Assembly (NCBI GenBank): GCA_963781785.1
Contig: CAWAHD010000003.1
Location: forward strand, 558,001 to 622,000
DNA from: CAWAHD01 sp963781785
Lineage (GTDB): Bacteria > Planctomycetota > Planctomycetia > Isosphaerales > Isosphaeraceae
DNA: 64,000 nucleotides
Direction of reading: 5' to 3'
The translations under genes were made by a program, and so were the position numbers. The notes below the pieces were generated by a model that had not been told where the DNA came from, did not search any database, and worked only from the letters and a program-made list of their open reading frames with translations. Positions 54,221 to 63,543 of the stretch are shown one piece after another (within the stretch, counting starts at the first letter, position 1; the number at the start of each line of letters is the position of its first letter).

Positions 54221-55092
54221 AGTCGCCCGGCGCGGTCCAGCTCGTGGTCCGGCGGTTCCTCTGGTGTTGGCAGCACGGCTGTGGGAGTCGGAATCCGGGC
54301 CGTCAGGGGCGATTCCGGTACGAGAGCAGTACCCGGCCCGGCACCACCGGCCCTGGGCGCGGCTTGTTCCCGCGCGGACGTGCCCTCCGCCAACCGTCCT
54401 TGTTCCGTCGCGAGCTCCACCGCCGGACTGCCGATTCCCGGTTCCTTCCGTGCCCCGGCATCGGTCCTTTTAGCGGCCGCAGCCACTGGCTGCTCGATTG
54501 GCGACGCTTCTTCGGACCGCCGCCCTCCGCTCTCCGCCCTTCCGCCCCGGGGCATCGGCCCCCCCGACTCCAGCACGGTGAGCCGTTCCACCAGCGTCCC
54601 CAGAGCCGCCAGGTCCTCGAGCCGTGCCACCCGGACAAGCGCCAGTTCCACGAGCAGGCGCCCGTGCGCGCTGCCGCGCATCCGGGCCCGGCACTCCGAC
54701 AGGATTTGCAACGCCGCCAGAATCGAGTCTACCGAGCAGCTCTCGACGATCTTCTTGAGCTGCGGCCGATGCCGCGGAGAGACCGCCAAGAGCACCGACT
54801 CGGCACCGGTGGCCAGTACCATGGCGTCGCGCACAAAGTCGATCAAACCCGTCAGGAGATCGCCCGGCTGAACCCCGGCCCCGGAACTCTCCTCCAAGAG
54901 GCAAAGCGCCGCCGCCGGGTCGTGATTCGCCAGGGCCTCGAACATTTTCAGCAGCCGCTCATCACTCGCGATGCCCAGCAGGGAATGGACGACCTCCACG
55001 GTCAGCCGCTCGCTGCCGGAGGCCAGCAGCCGGTCCAGGAGGGACTGCGCGTCCCGCAGCGACCCCCCGACCCGGCGGGCGACCGCCTGCAA
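54115..55092 (-). CDS. dnaX: DnaX middle segment (domain III and linker), between two frameshifts
   Basis: The first about 130 residues are DnaX domain III: QAVARRVGGSLRDAQSLLDR, 'LLGIASDERLLKMFEALANH' and DFVRDAMVLATGAESVLLAV. A Pro/Ala/Glu-rich linker follows. The last about 30 residues are out of frame. One extra T at about 55091 (GCGCTTGCAG for GCGCTGCAG) separates it from the N-terminal segment. Confidence 0.8.
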   Translation of the reverse strand: MQAVARRVGGSLRDAQSLLDRLLASGSERLTVEVVHSLLGIASDERLLKMFEALANHDPAAALCLLEESSGAGVQPGDLLTGLIDFVRDAMVLATGAESVLLAVSPRHRPQLKKIVESCSVDSILAALQILSECRARMRGSAHGRLLVELALVRVARLEDLAALGTLVERLTVLESGGPMPRGGRAESGGRRSEEASPIEQPVAAAAKRTDAGARKEPGIGSPAVELATEQGRLAEGTSAREQAAPRAGGAGPGTALVPESPLTARIPTPTAVLPTPEEPPDHELDRAGRLCTGRATMSRRWISRWYAKSGRISSRRSATSSDGA

Positions 55093-56035
55093 GCGCCTCG
55101 GGCTCGGCTTCCACGTGCTCGCGAGCGCAGATCTCTCCCAGAGTCGCGGCGATCAGCTCCGGAGTGATCCCCGCGAAGTCGTACCGCTGACACCGCGACA
55201 GCACCGTGATCGGAATCTTGTTCGGTTCCGTGGTGGCAAACAAGAACTTCACATGCGGCGGAGGCTCTTCCAGGGTCTTCAATAACGCGTTGAACGCACC
55301 CGTCGAGAGCATGTGAACTTCGTCGATATAGTAGATCTTGTACCGCGCCCTGCTGGGCCGAAGTGCCGCGTTTTGACGCAGCTCGCGCACCTGCTCGACC
55401 CCGTTGTTGCTGGCACCGTCGATCTCGATGACGTCGACATCTTGCCCCTCGGCAATCGACTCACAGATGTCGCAGGTCTGGCACGGCTGGTCGGTCGGGC
55501 CTTGCACACAATTGAGACACTTGGCAAAGATGCGGGCCATCGACGTCTTGCCAACCCCGCGCGTCCCGCAAAACAAGTACGCCTGAGCGATCCGGTTCAG
55601 CTTGATCGCGTTGCGCAGCGAGCGCACGACATGATCCTGGCCGACCACGTCCTCCAGACGCTGCGGGCGATACCTTCGGGCGACCACCGTATACGCCGGG
55701 GCTGTCCGTCGTCGCTCCCGCGGCGCCGCTTCGCGAATCCGTGCGCCTTGCTCGCCGGCGGGATCTGTCGGGGCATCGGGCGCCGGGATCTCGGCCGCGG
55801 GGTGTGCAACTTGCTCGCCGGCGAGTTCTGTCGCGGTGCTGGAAGCCGGGCTCCAGGCGGCAGGGAGCGCGTCTTGCTCGCCAGCGGGCTCGATCGTCCC
55901 CGCAATTGCCAGGCTCGCGGCGTCAGCGGGCGCGGACGATTCGCGCGCCGGAGCGATTGCCACGCCGTCGCTGCTCACCACCGTCGGCGCCGGGATGGGT
56001 TCATCGGGCTTTTTTGTCGATTTGCGACGTGCCAA
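54962..56035 (-). CDS. dnaX: DNA polymerase III subunit gamma/tau, N-terminal AAA+ part
   Basis: I place the start at the TTG at 56035 (MARRKSTKKPDEP, GGAG nine bases upstream); the frame is open to 56137. About 125 low-complexity residues with imperfect 'PAGEQ/LAGEQ' repeats come first, an unusual extension. Then comes the clamp-loader core: ARRYRPQRLEDVVGQDHVVR, Walker A GTRGVGKTSM, zinc cysteines in KCLNC and CQTCDIC, Walker B IYYIDEVHML, sensor FATTEPNKIP and the arginine finger in LSRCQRYDF. The rest of the gene follows in two more frames down to 53777. An SRP RNA gene lies immediately upstream. Confidence 0.9.
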   Translation of the reverse strand: MARRKSTKKPDEPIPAPTVVSSDGVAIAPARESSAPADAASLAIAGTIEPAGEQDALPAAWSPASSTATELAGEQVAHPAAEIPAPDAPTDPAGEQGARIREAAPRERRRTAPAYTVVARRYRPQRLEDVVGQDHVVRSLRNAIKLNRIAQAYLFCGTRGVGKTSMARIFAKCLNCVQGPTDQPCQTCDICESIAEGQDVDVIEIDGASNNGVEQVRELRQNAALRPSRARYKIYYIDEVHMLSTGAFNALLKTLEEPPPHVKFLFATTEPNKIPITVLSRCQRYDFAGITPELIAATLGEICAREHVEAEPEALAGGRPPGRGVAAGRAVPPGPAAGLRQRAADRGGRPFPAGHRE

Positions 56036-56190
56036 TTGGGCGCGCTCCGTCGTGCCGGAGCATGACGAAAGGGAAATCCAACCTGACCCCGGCCGGCTCA
56101 CTTTCGCTTCGGCTCGGGCACCCGCTCCTCTTCGCAAGAATTCGGAAGGACGGTCAAACCGCTGGCAAACTCGAACCGCTTGCAGAGGTC

Positions 56191-56305
56191 GGGGAGAGCC
56201 GGGGAGGTTCTCCCAGGCACATGAAGGTGTTGTTTATGGCTGCTGCGTTCCCGCCCTGACCAGGTTCACAAGCCCCCATTGCCCGGGTCCCCCCCGGCTC
56301 ACCCC
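56191..56305 (-). ncRNA. ffs: Bacterial small signal recognition particle RNA (4.5S type)
   Basis: Read on the minus strand, the apical hairpin contains CCTGGTCAGGGCGGGAACGC followed by AGCAGCC. This matches the universal SRP domain IV core (GTCAGG ... GGAA-type loop ... AGCAG). The ends pair: GAGCCGGGG near 56300-56291 with CCCCGGCTC near 56204-56193, giving a long rod of about 115 nt. SRP RNA binds Ffh and targets membrane proteins. Its place directly upstream of dnaX-ybaB-recR is the same as in Bacillus (scr-dnaX). Ends are approximate. Confidence 0.88.
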
Positions 56306-56432
56306 GACCCCCGCGCTTGACGGACGAGCCGGTAACCCTTCTATTCTCAAGCATCGAACCACCGGGTTCAAGGGCAAGCCGGAAGCGTGGTATACTGAAC
56401 CGGTCGTTTCGCTGACAGCGAAGGGGGCAGTC

Positions 56433-59138
56433 ATGGCCCGACGTCCGATCCCGGGCTCCTGGCGTGGCCTGGAGATCGACCTCCCGGTTGCCGAGCGAAC
56501 GCTGCCCAATGGCTTGCGAGCCGTGGTCTTGCCTCGGCGCCACGCCCCGATCGTGGTCTGCGACCTCTACTATCCGGTCGGCTCCTTTGACGAGCCGCCG
56601 GGTTTGACGGGGATGGCCCACTTCGTCGAGCACATGCTCTTCAAGGGAACCGACCGCTTTCCCAAGGGGGAGATCGATCGCCTGGTGCTCGTGGCAGCCG
56701 GCCAGTCCAACGCCGAGACCGGTGAAGACAGCACGCATTACTGGTTCACTCTTCCTTCCGACCGCTGGGAGCTCGCTCTGGCGATCGAGGCCGACCGGAT
56801 GAGCGGTGCCCGGTTCGATCCGCACGAAGTGGAGATCGAGCGCCAGGTTATCGGCGAAGAACGGGCGCGCGAGCTGAACACACCGCTGGGCCGCCTCGAA
56901 GAGACGCATCTGGCCGTTAGCTATCTCCGGCATCCGTATCGCAACCCGATCGTGGGTTGGCCCGAAGACCTCGCGCGGATCGACGCCGAGACGCTCCAGA
57001 GTTTTTACGGGGCGCACTATCGGCCCGAGGGCGCGATCCTGGTCGTGGCCGGCGACGTCGAGCCCCAGCCCGCTCTTGACCTCGTTGCCAGCCACTTCGA
57101 AGGCGTCCCGATGGGTCCTCCAGTAGAGCGGGGGCCGGTGCTCGCCGAGCCGGACCAGATCGGCCGGCGCGACTTCGCCCTCTCCGAGCGGGAATCCAGC
57201 GCGCGCGGGCTTCTTGGCTGGCGCGCTGCGCCGCGCTGGCATCGCGACTCGCCGGCCCTGGAGGTGCTTGCTGACCTCTTGTGCTGCGGCCGGCGCTCGC
57301 GGCTCTGGCACGCGCTGGTCGAGACCGCCAAGATGGCCGTCTGGGTCGACTGCGGCTACCACGCCGCCTACCGCGCGGGCCAGTTCTTCATTCAGCTCGA
57401 AGCAGCCCGGGGAGTGGATAGGGAGGCCATCGAGCGGCAGATCGCCGGCGAGCTGCACCGGCTCGCTCTTGACGGACCGTCCCCCGACGAGCTGGACCGG
57501 GCCAGGCGCCGGCTTCGTTCGGCCTGGCGATGGGAACAGGAAGACCTGGCCAGCCTGGCCGCCGGGCTCGGAACCGCCGCGCTGTGGGGGGACTGGCGCG
57601 CCTGGCAGGCCGAACACCGCGCCGCCTTGACCGTCCTGCCGCACCAGATCCGCGATGTCGTCCGGAAGTATCTCTGCGACGACAATCTGACCGCTGGCTG
57701 GTCAATTCCACGAGCGCGCAACCGTCGCGCCCGGTCGGCGGAAAAACCGGCCGGCCGGGTCCTTCCCGGCCGCGCTCTGGCGCGCCAGGCATCCCCGCCA
57801 ATCTCGAAATCGCCCGCCGACCTTCCCGCCGTCCCTACGGCAGCGGCAGCCGTTGCTCTGCCCGACTCGCTGATTGTGCCCGCAGGGGTTCCTCGCCTGA
57901 TCGACTACCGCCCGCGCCGGACCGTCCTGGACAACGGATTGCGGCTGGTCTTCGACCGCCGGCCGGGCACCGGCGTCGTCGCCGTCGAGCTGTTCGCCGA
58001 CGCCGGACTGCTGCGCGAGGCCAAGCCCGGCCTTGCCTCATTGACCGGCCGGCTGCTCGAGGAGGGGACGACGACCCGAACCGCGCAAGAGCTTTCCCAG
58101 GAAATCGAGGATGTGGGTGGCTCGCTCGAAGTCGGCTCGACCGGAGGCTCGCTGCGCGTCTGTTGCGAGGATATGGCGCTGGGGCTGGAGCTCCTTGCCG
58201 ACGTGGTTCTGCGGCCGGCCTTCCCCGCGGACGCGTTCGGTTGGATTTCCAGGCGAATGACCGCCGAGCTTCGCGCCGACCTCGAAGACCCGGCCTTCCG
58301 CACCGAGCTTGCGTTCCGTGCCTTGGTCTATGGCTCCCATCCCTTATCGCGGGATCCCCGCGGGGGTGTGGCCGAGCTCAAACGGCTCACCTGCGCGGAC
58401 GCAGAAGCCCACCACCGGCGGCACTTCACACCCGCCAACGCCATCCTGGTCGTGGTCGGCGATTTCGACTCCCGCCGCCTGAAAAGCCTGGTCAAACGCT
58501 GCTTCGGACAGTGGGCGACACAAGCCCGGTCGCTCCCACCACCCTCGCCGATCCGCCCGCCCTCGCGCCCCCGCTTCCGCCGCATTCGCCATGCCGGCGA
58601 CCAGGTTCACATCATGGTCGGCCACCTGGGCATCCCGAGGAACCATCCCGATTACGACGCCCTGGCCGTGCTCGATTGCATATTCGGCAGCGGACCCGGA
58701 TTCTGCGATCGCCTGGGCCGCATCGTTCGCGACGAGCTGGGCCTGGCGTATGCGATCAGTGGCGGTATCACGGACTCCGCCGACGTGGTGCCGGGTCTGT
58801 TCCGGGTCTACGCCGCCACAATGCCCGGCGCGGCCGATCGGGTTGTCGCCACGATCACCGAGCAAATTCGCGCCATGCACGCCGGAGCCTTCTCCGAGCT
58901 GGAGGTCGACCGCGCCCGCCGCTACCTTGCAGGAGCCTGGGCCTTCGACTTCCAGACCGTCGAACAACGTGCCGAAAAGCTTCTGGAGCTCGAGCGATGG
59001 GGGCTTGACCTCGACGAGCCGCGGCACTGGCCCGATCGCATCAGAGCGATCACTCCCCGCCAGGTGCGCGACGCCGCCAGGAAGCATCTCGATCCCGATT
59101 CCCTCTGCAAGGTCGAGCTCGGTCCGTCGCGCTCATAG
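56433..59138 (+). CDS. M16 family metallopeptidase, two fused M16 halves
   Basis: 901 residues from the ATG at 56433 (AAGGGGG upstream); the frame is open further up but that part covers the SRP RNA region. The first half has the inverted zinc motif H-x-x-E-H in MAHFVEHMLFKGTDRFPKGE, and the third ligand Glu is expected in EVEIERQVIGEERARELNTP. After a Pro/Ala-rich linker (about residues 440-480) the second M16 half (RTVLDNGLRLVFDRRPGTGV) lacks H-x-x-E-H, so only the N half is catalytic, as usual in fused M16 enzymes. There is no signal peptide. Substrate unknown. Confidence 0.9.
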   Translation: MARRPIPGSWRGLEIDLPVAERTLPNGLRAVVLPRRHAPIVVCDLYYPVGSFDEPPGLTGMAHFVEHMLFKGTDRFPKGEIDRLVLVAAGQSNAETGEDSTHYWFTLPSDRWELALAIEADRMSGARFDPHEVEIERQVIGEERARELNTPLGRLEETHLAVSYLRHPYRNPIVGWPEDLARIDAETLQSFYGAHYRPEGAILVVAGDVEPQPALDLVASHFEGVPMGPPVERGPVLAEPDQIGRRDFALSERESSARGLLGWRAAPRWHRDSPALEVLADLLCCGRRSRLWHALVETAKMAVWVDCGYHAAYRAGQFFIQLEAARGVDREAIERQIAGELHRLALDGPSPDELDRARRRLRSAWRWEQEDLASLAAGLGTAALWGDWRAWQAEHRAALTVLPHQIRDVVRKYLCDDNLTAGWSIPRARNRRARSAEKPAGRVLPGRALARQASPPISKSPADLPAVPTAAAAVALPDSLIVPAGVPRLIDYRPRRTVLDNGLRLVFDRRPGTGVVAVELFADAGLLREAKPGLASLTGRLLEEGTTTRTAQELSQEIEDVGGSLEVGSTGGSLRVCCEDMALGLELLADVVLRPAFPADAFGWISRRMTAELRADLEDPAFRTELAFRALVYGSHPLSRDPRGGVAELKRLTCADAEAHHRRHFTPANAILVVVGDFDSRRLKSLVKRCFGQWATQARSLPPPSPIRPPSRPRFRRIRHAGDQVHIMVGHLGIPRNHPDYDALAVLDCIFGSGPGFCDRLGRIVRDELGLAYAISGGITDSADVVPGLFRVYAATMPGAADRVVATITEQIRAMHAGAFSELEVDRARRYLAGAWAFDFQTVEQRAEKLLELERWGLDLDEPRHWPDRIRAITPRQVRDAARKHLDPDSLCKVELGPSRS

Positions 59139-59180
59139 CTCATGCCGATAGCGCCCACCTTTCCGGGAGACAACCGCGCG

Positions 59181-61784
59181 ATGGCCCCACACGACCTGAC
59201 CCCACCGGCTCGCGTGGCCGCGCCGCCCCGGTTTCTGCCCATACTGCTCATGCTGTTCCTCGGCAGCGGCTGCGCGGCCCTGATCTATGAGGTCGTCTGG
59301 CTCCAGCTCCTGCAACTGGTGATCGGCTCGACTGCCGTCTCGCTGGGCGTGCTCTTGGGAACGTTCATGGGTGGCATGTGCCTGGGCAGCCTGCTCTTGC
59401 CTCGCCTCGTCTCGGCAGGGCGGCACCCCTTGCGGGTCTACGCCGCGCTCGAGGTGGGCATCGGCTCGATCGGGCTCGCCGTGCTGTTCGGTATGCCGTA
59501 TGTCGAACTTGTCTACACGCGTTACGCCGGCCACGGCCCGCTGGGCATCTTGCTGCGCGGGGCCGTGGCGGGTGTGTGCCTGCTGCCGCCCACGCTGCTC
59601 CTGGGCGCGACCTTGCCGGCGATCGCGCGCTGGGTCGAGACCGGCCCGGAGGGGGTGTCGTGGCTGGGCTTCTTCTACGGCGGCAACATCGCCGGGGCCG
59701 TGTTCGGCTGCCTGCTGGCCGGCTTTTATTTGCTGCGCGTGTATGACATGGCCACGGCCACCTACGTCGCTTTCGCCCTCAATATCACCGTCGCTGCGAT
59801 CGCTCTGGCCCTGGCGGCCGTCCCGGCGGGGCGCGTGGTGCCCATCGCCATCGCGAGGGCGGCAGGCTCGGCGCGGGGCGGGCGCCTCGGCCGTACATCT
59901 GGCAATCGCTCTCTCCGGGATGTCGGCGCTGGGCGCCGAGGTGGTCTGGACCCGTCTGCTCTCGCTGGTCTTGGGCGGCACCGTCTACACCTTCTCGTTG
60001 ATCCTGGCCGTGTTCCTGATCGGCCTGGGGATCGGCAGCAGCGTCGGAGCATTCCTGGCGCGGCGGGCCAGGTCGGCGCGGCTGGCCCTGGGCGCCTGCC
60101 AGTTGCTCCTGACCGCGGCCATCGCCTGGACCGCCATGATGATCTCGGAGTCGCTTCCCTACTGGCCGATCGCCCCCAGACTGTCGCCGAGCCCCTGGTT
60201 CACCTTTCAGGTCGACCTGGTGCGCTGCCTCTGGGCCGTCCTGCCGCCAGCGTGCCTGTGGGGAGCGAGCTTCCCGCTGGCGCTCGTGGCTGTCGCGTCC
60301 CGAGGCCAGGACCCGGGGCGGCTGGTCGGAGGGGTCTATGCGGCCAACACGGTCGGCGCCATCGCGGGCGCCCTGGCGTTCAGCCTGCTCCTGGTCCCCT
60401 TGATCGGCACCGCCGGCGCCGAACGCATGCTGATCGGACTCGCCGCGGCGGCCGCGCTCGTCGCCTTCTTGCCCCTCTTGCAGCCGGCGCGCCGAAGGCG
60501 CGCCTGGGCGGCGCGGCGGCGCTCTTGGCCTCGCTGGGAGTAGCCGGCTGGCTCGCGTGGAACGTGACGCCGGTACCATGGGTGATCGTGGCGTTCGGCC
60601 GGAACACGGCAAGCTGGCTCGCGCACGCGGCCCCCGGCATCGTCAACGACGCCCCCAGCGGGTCCGGCCTCCCGGACTTCTTCTGCACCTACATCGGCGA
60701 GGGGACCAACGTCTCGGTTGCCGTGACCGTGACACGGGAGGGTGTGCGCAACTTTCACGGCGCCGGCAAGGTCCAGGCGTCGACTGATCCCACTGACATG
60801 CGGCTGCAGCGCATGCTGGGACACATCCCGGCCTTGTTGCACAAGAAGCCCGAGTCGGTGCTGGTGGTGGCCTGCGGCGCGGGCATCACCGCCGGCACCT
60901 TCGTCCTGCACCCCGACGTCAAGCGCGTAGTCATCTGCGATATCGAACCGCTCGTGCCGACCGTCGTGACGCCGATGTTCGGCAACGAGAATTACCACGT
61001 GGTCGACGGCATCGCCCGCGAGAACCCCCACACGGTGAATGGCAAGCAGGTCGAGGTGGTCTACGACGACGGCCGCCACTTCCTGCGCACCACCCAGGAA
61101 AGGTTCGACATCATCACCTCCGACCCGATCGACCCGTGGGTCAAGGGCTGCGCCGCGATGAATACGGTGGAGTATTATCGGATGTGCCGCGATCACCTGA
61201 ATCCGGGCGGGATCGTGTGCCTCTGGATCCCTCTCTACGAGAGCAACCTGGACACGGCCAAGAGCGTGATCGCGACCTTCTTCGAGGTCTTCCCCCACGG
61301 AATCCTGTGGAGCAACGAGCGCGAGGGCCAGGGTTACGACGCCGTGCTGTTCGGCCAGGTCGAGCCGACGGTGATCGACGTCGACGAACTGGAAGAGCGG
61401 CTGGACCGCGCAGACCACCGCCTCGTGACCCAGTCCCTCCGCGAGGTCGGGTTCGGCGAGATCAAGGAGGTCAATCCGGGGGAGGTTGGGGAGGTGGAGG
61501 AGGGGATCGACCTGCTCGCCACCTACCTCGGGCAGGCGCCCTTTTTGAAGGAGTGGTCGCGGGGCGCCCAGATCAACACCGACCGCAACCTCCGGCTCCA
61601 GTACCTGGCCGGCATGTGGTTGAACTCCGACATGGGCGAGCGGATCCGCTCCAGCATCCTTGCGTATTACCGCTTTCCGGATGACACATTCGTCGGCTCA
61701 CCGGAGACCGTCAGCGCGCTCCAGCAGGCCCTTGAGCACGATGGTCGAGGTGAACCCGGCAATGCGCCATCCGCCGCAAAGTAA
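59181..61784 (+). CDS. Membrane-embedded spermidine-synthase-like protein (hides two compensating frameshifts)
   Basis: The start at 59181 has GGGAG upstream; 59142 is an alternative. The N-terminal membrane domain starts LMLFLGSGCAALIYEVVWLQ, typical of polytopic 'spermidine synthase' fusions. The frame is wrong from about 59830-59885 to about 60485-60500: there the +1 frame encodes the expected LSGMSALGAEVVWTRLLSLV and GVYAANTVGAIAGALAFSLL, while the annotated frame gives Arg/Gly-rich nonsense. After that the original frame resumes with the methyltransferase-like domain: SVLVVACGAGITAGTFVLHP, VEVVYDDGRHFLRTTQERFD and IITSDPIDPWVKGC. The true protein has about 870 residues. Polyamine synthesis is not proven. 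Confidence 0.82.
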   Translation: MAPHDLTPPARVAAPPRFLPILLMLFLGSGCAALIYEVVWLQLLQLVIGSTAVSLGVLLGTFMGGMCLGSLLLPRLVSAGRHPLRVYAALEVGIGSIGLAVLFGMPYVELVYTRYAGHGPLGILLRGAVAGVCLLPPTLLLGATLPAIARWVETGPEGVSWLGFFYGGNIAGAVFGCLLAGFYLLRVYDMATATYVAFALNITVAAIALALAAVPAGRVVPIAIARAAGSARGGRLGRTSGNRSLRDVGAGRRGGLDPSALAGLGRHRLHLLVDPGRVPDRPGDRQQRRSIPGAAGQVGAAGPGRLPVAPDRGHRLDRHDDLGVASLLADRPQTVAEPLVHLSGRPGALPLGRPAASVPVGSELPAGARGCRVPRPGPGAAGRRGLCGQHGRRHRGRPGVQPAPGPLDRHRRRRTHADRTRRGGRARRLLAPLAAGAPKARLGGAAALLASLGVAGWLAWNVTPVPWVIVAFGRNTASWLAHAAPGIVNDAPSGSGLPDFFCTYIGEGTNVSVAVTVTREGVRNFHGAGKVQASTDPTDMRLQRMLGHIPALLHKKPESVLVVACGAGITAGTFVLHPDVKRVVICDIEPLVPTVVTPMFGNENYHVVDGIARENPHTVNGKQVEVVYDDGRHFLRTTQERFDIITSDPIDPWVKGCAAMNTVEYYRMCRDHLNPGGIVCLWIPLYESNLDTAKSVIATFFEVFPHGILWSNEREGQGYDAVLFGQVEPTVIDVDELEERLDRADHRLVTQSLREVGFGEIKEVNPGEVGEVEEGIDLLATYLGQAPFLKEWSRGAQINTDRNLRLQYLAGMWLNSDMGERIRSSILAYYRFPDDTFVGSPETVSALQQALEHDGRGEPGNAPSAAK

Positions 61785-62186
61785 TGTGCGGTAGTCGCCT
61801 CAGCCGGAGACTGTTCGGATCCGAAGTGCAGCGGGTTTCCCTGCCGCCACATTCCTGCCGACGTCGGGGTCTGATGATTGACCCCGCCACGCAACCGTTC
61901 ATGGCTCACCCAGTCGTAGGTCAGGCTTTTAGCCTGACGTCCGTCTAACGGCCGACCTGCGCGATGGTTCGCTCCGAGCGGCGACGGGGAGGGTGCAATA
62001 CTGAGCCCTTTCCGAAAGCCGCGAAAAAACTTCTGGCTCGTGTCCGCCTTGCCCGAAATCCAACCAAGGAGCTGGCACTGGATGTCGTTCACCCGTTGCT
62101 GGAGGAACTGGGTGAGACGCGAGCGGGCGGCAATGTGACGCAGGGCATCATCTTCAGCGATGTCGGCAGTACCCAACGGCGGGGAT
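61785..62186. other. Non-coding interval with a dispersed repeat variant (61916-61938)
   Basis: About 400 bases between convergent genes. A 23-bp copy of the palindromic repeat (GTAGGTCAGGCTTTTAGCCT, start 61916) has TTTT where other copies have TTTCC. It may act as a bidirectional terminator here, since it lies between two gene ends. No gene is supported. Confidence 0.6.
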
Positions 62187-63542
62187 TCAAGCGGTTCTGC
62201 GGTCCAGATCGACGAAACAGTCGAGCCCCCGGTAGAGGGACATGACCAGGCCGAGCGGGTTTCGGTCTTCCTCGATAAATTGTCGGGCCAGGTCGCGGAC
62301 GATTATGCCGACCCGTTTTGGCTCCGCGCCGTTCTGCGGGATGAGCGCCCGGAAGAATCGCTGCGCGTACTCGTCGGCGAAATCAAGCGGGACCTCGATT
62401 TGCGCCCCGATCAGGCCCAACGCCCCGCGCCTCAGGAACTCATACGGAATCGTCCGCACGTGGAACAGTGTCTCCAGGTGTCCGCTTTCACAGCCGATGA
62501 AGAAGACGAACGGTCGCGTCGAAAAGTCGCGTCCATTGAACCAACTCTGAACGTCGTGAACGGTGATCGGATCGTTATCCGAGAGGGTAAAACTCGGCGG
62601 GTGAAGATTCGGATCCCACAAGTCGCCAGCGCCTCTATGATGAGAAAGTATGTAAACAATCACTTCGGCCATGAGGCGCGACCGCACAGCATGTTCGAGT
62701 TCGCCACGGAACCGGCGTATCGTGCAGACAAGTCCGTCCAAGCCCTGGAAGAACTCGACCTGTCGCCTGACGTACGGAATCCCCGAGTATTCGTCGATCC
62801 GCTCATCGGCATTGATACTCGCGACGATCTTGCCGCTTTCGACCGGCACGAGTCGGAAAGGTTGCGATTGGGCAGGGTCACACGGTCGTTCTTCAATCTC
62901 GTGTTGAAGGACGTGGCGATAGCCCCAGAACCCGTCCCAGGTAAAATTGGAGCCGTCCTCCTTGAGGCCCTCGGGGTCGAGATGGGTGTAGAGCATCGGC
63001 CACGGGACCGAGAGCTTGTTGGAGGTCATTTCGAGGACCATCTCAACTTCCCGCGACCGTTCCTCGATACACCGCCCAATCGCCTGCAATTCGGGGTTGC
63101 GATTGCCCTCGAAGAAGAGGAAACGAAAAAGATCGCGCCCGGCTAACGCAAGCCGAGCGCCGATCTCCCGGAATCCCTGCGGAGTCAAAACCGGCTTGAG
63201 GTCAAACATGGTGCGGAACGGCTGCCGTTCCCCCTGCTCCCAGTTGAGCACTTCCCTGGTCCAAACATGCCGGCAAGCTTGGATCTTGCCGAGCAGTCTC
63301 TGGCGGCCGATCACGGCCTTCACGCACGACGCCTGGCCGCTATCACGACAGATCGATCCTCGTCGATGGACGATAAAAAAGTTGGAGCCACATTCGCAGT
63401 CGTCGCTGAGTGTGTAGCAGGGGCAGTCGTGCTCGAAATAGAGCCCTCCGGTCCGCTCGAGCAGGCCTTCGGGCAGTACGTTGAACCGGTGCGAGTTGTC
63501 CACCAGCAGCCTGGGCCGGAGACCCCGTTCGGTCCCGCTCAT
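62187..63542 (-). CDS. CHAT-type caspase-like cysteine protease
   Basis: 451 residues. The C-terminal half has the CHAT/caspase-fold pair: histidine in VIVYILSHHRGAGD (about residue 300) and cysteine in FVFFIGCESGHLETL (about residue 350), each after a hydrophobic strand. It is followed by the family-like LGLIGAQIEVPLDFADEYAQ. The N-terminal region carries two CxC pairs (C40-P-C42 and C49-E-C51) in HDCPCYTLSDDCECG, possibly metal-binding. CHAT proteases act in bacterial conflict and programmed death systems, including the type III-E CRISPR (Craspase) complex. The start lies one base after the stop of the upstream gene, so they are co-translated. Confidence 0.72.
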   Translation of the reverse strand: MSGTERGLRPRLLVDNSHRFNVLPEGLLERTGGLYFEHDCPCYTLSDDCECGSNFFIVHRRGSICRDSGQASCVKAVIGRQRLLGKIQACRHVWTREVLNWEQGERQPFRTMFDLKPVLTPQGFREIGARLALAGRDLFRFLFFEGNRNPELQAIGRCIEERSREVEMVLEMTSNKLSVPWPMLYTHLDPEGLKEDGSNFTWDGFWGYRHVLQHEIEERPCDPAQSQPFRLVPVESGKIVASINADERIDEYSGIPYVRRQVEFFQGLDGLVCTIRRFRGELEHAVRSRLMAEVIVYILSHHRGAGDLWDPNLHPPSFTLSDNDPITVHDVQSWFNGRDFSTRPFVFFIGCESGHLETLFHVRTIPYEFLRRGALGLIGAQIEVPLDFADEYAQRFFRALIPQNGAEPKRVGIIVRDLARQFIEEDRNPLGLVMSLYRGLDCFVDLDRRTA

Positions 63543-63543
63543 A

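Noticed and set aside
54962..55110. Programmed frameshift in dnaX, as used elsewhere to make the gamma subunit
   Set aside because: The break near 55091 lies at the start of domain III, not after it, and there is no A-run slippery site; it is explained by one extra T. A second break near 54230 and breaks in many other genes point to sequence error.
62160..63146. Plus-strand 328-codon frame opposite the CHAT protease
   Set aside because: The minus-strand frame has recognisable strands, His and Cys motifs and a coupled upstream gene; the plus frame is Arg/Asp-rich with no family features.
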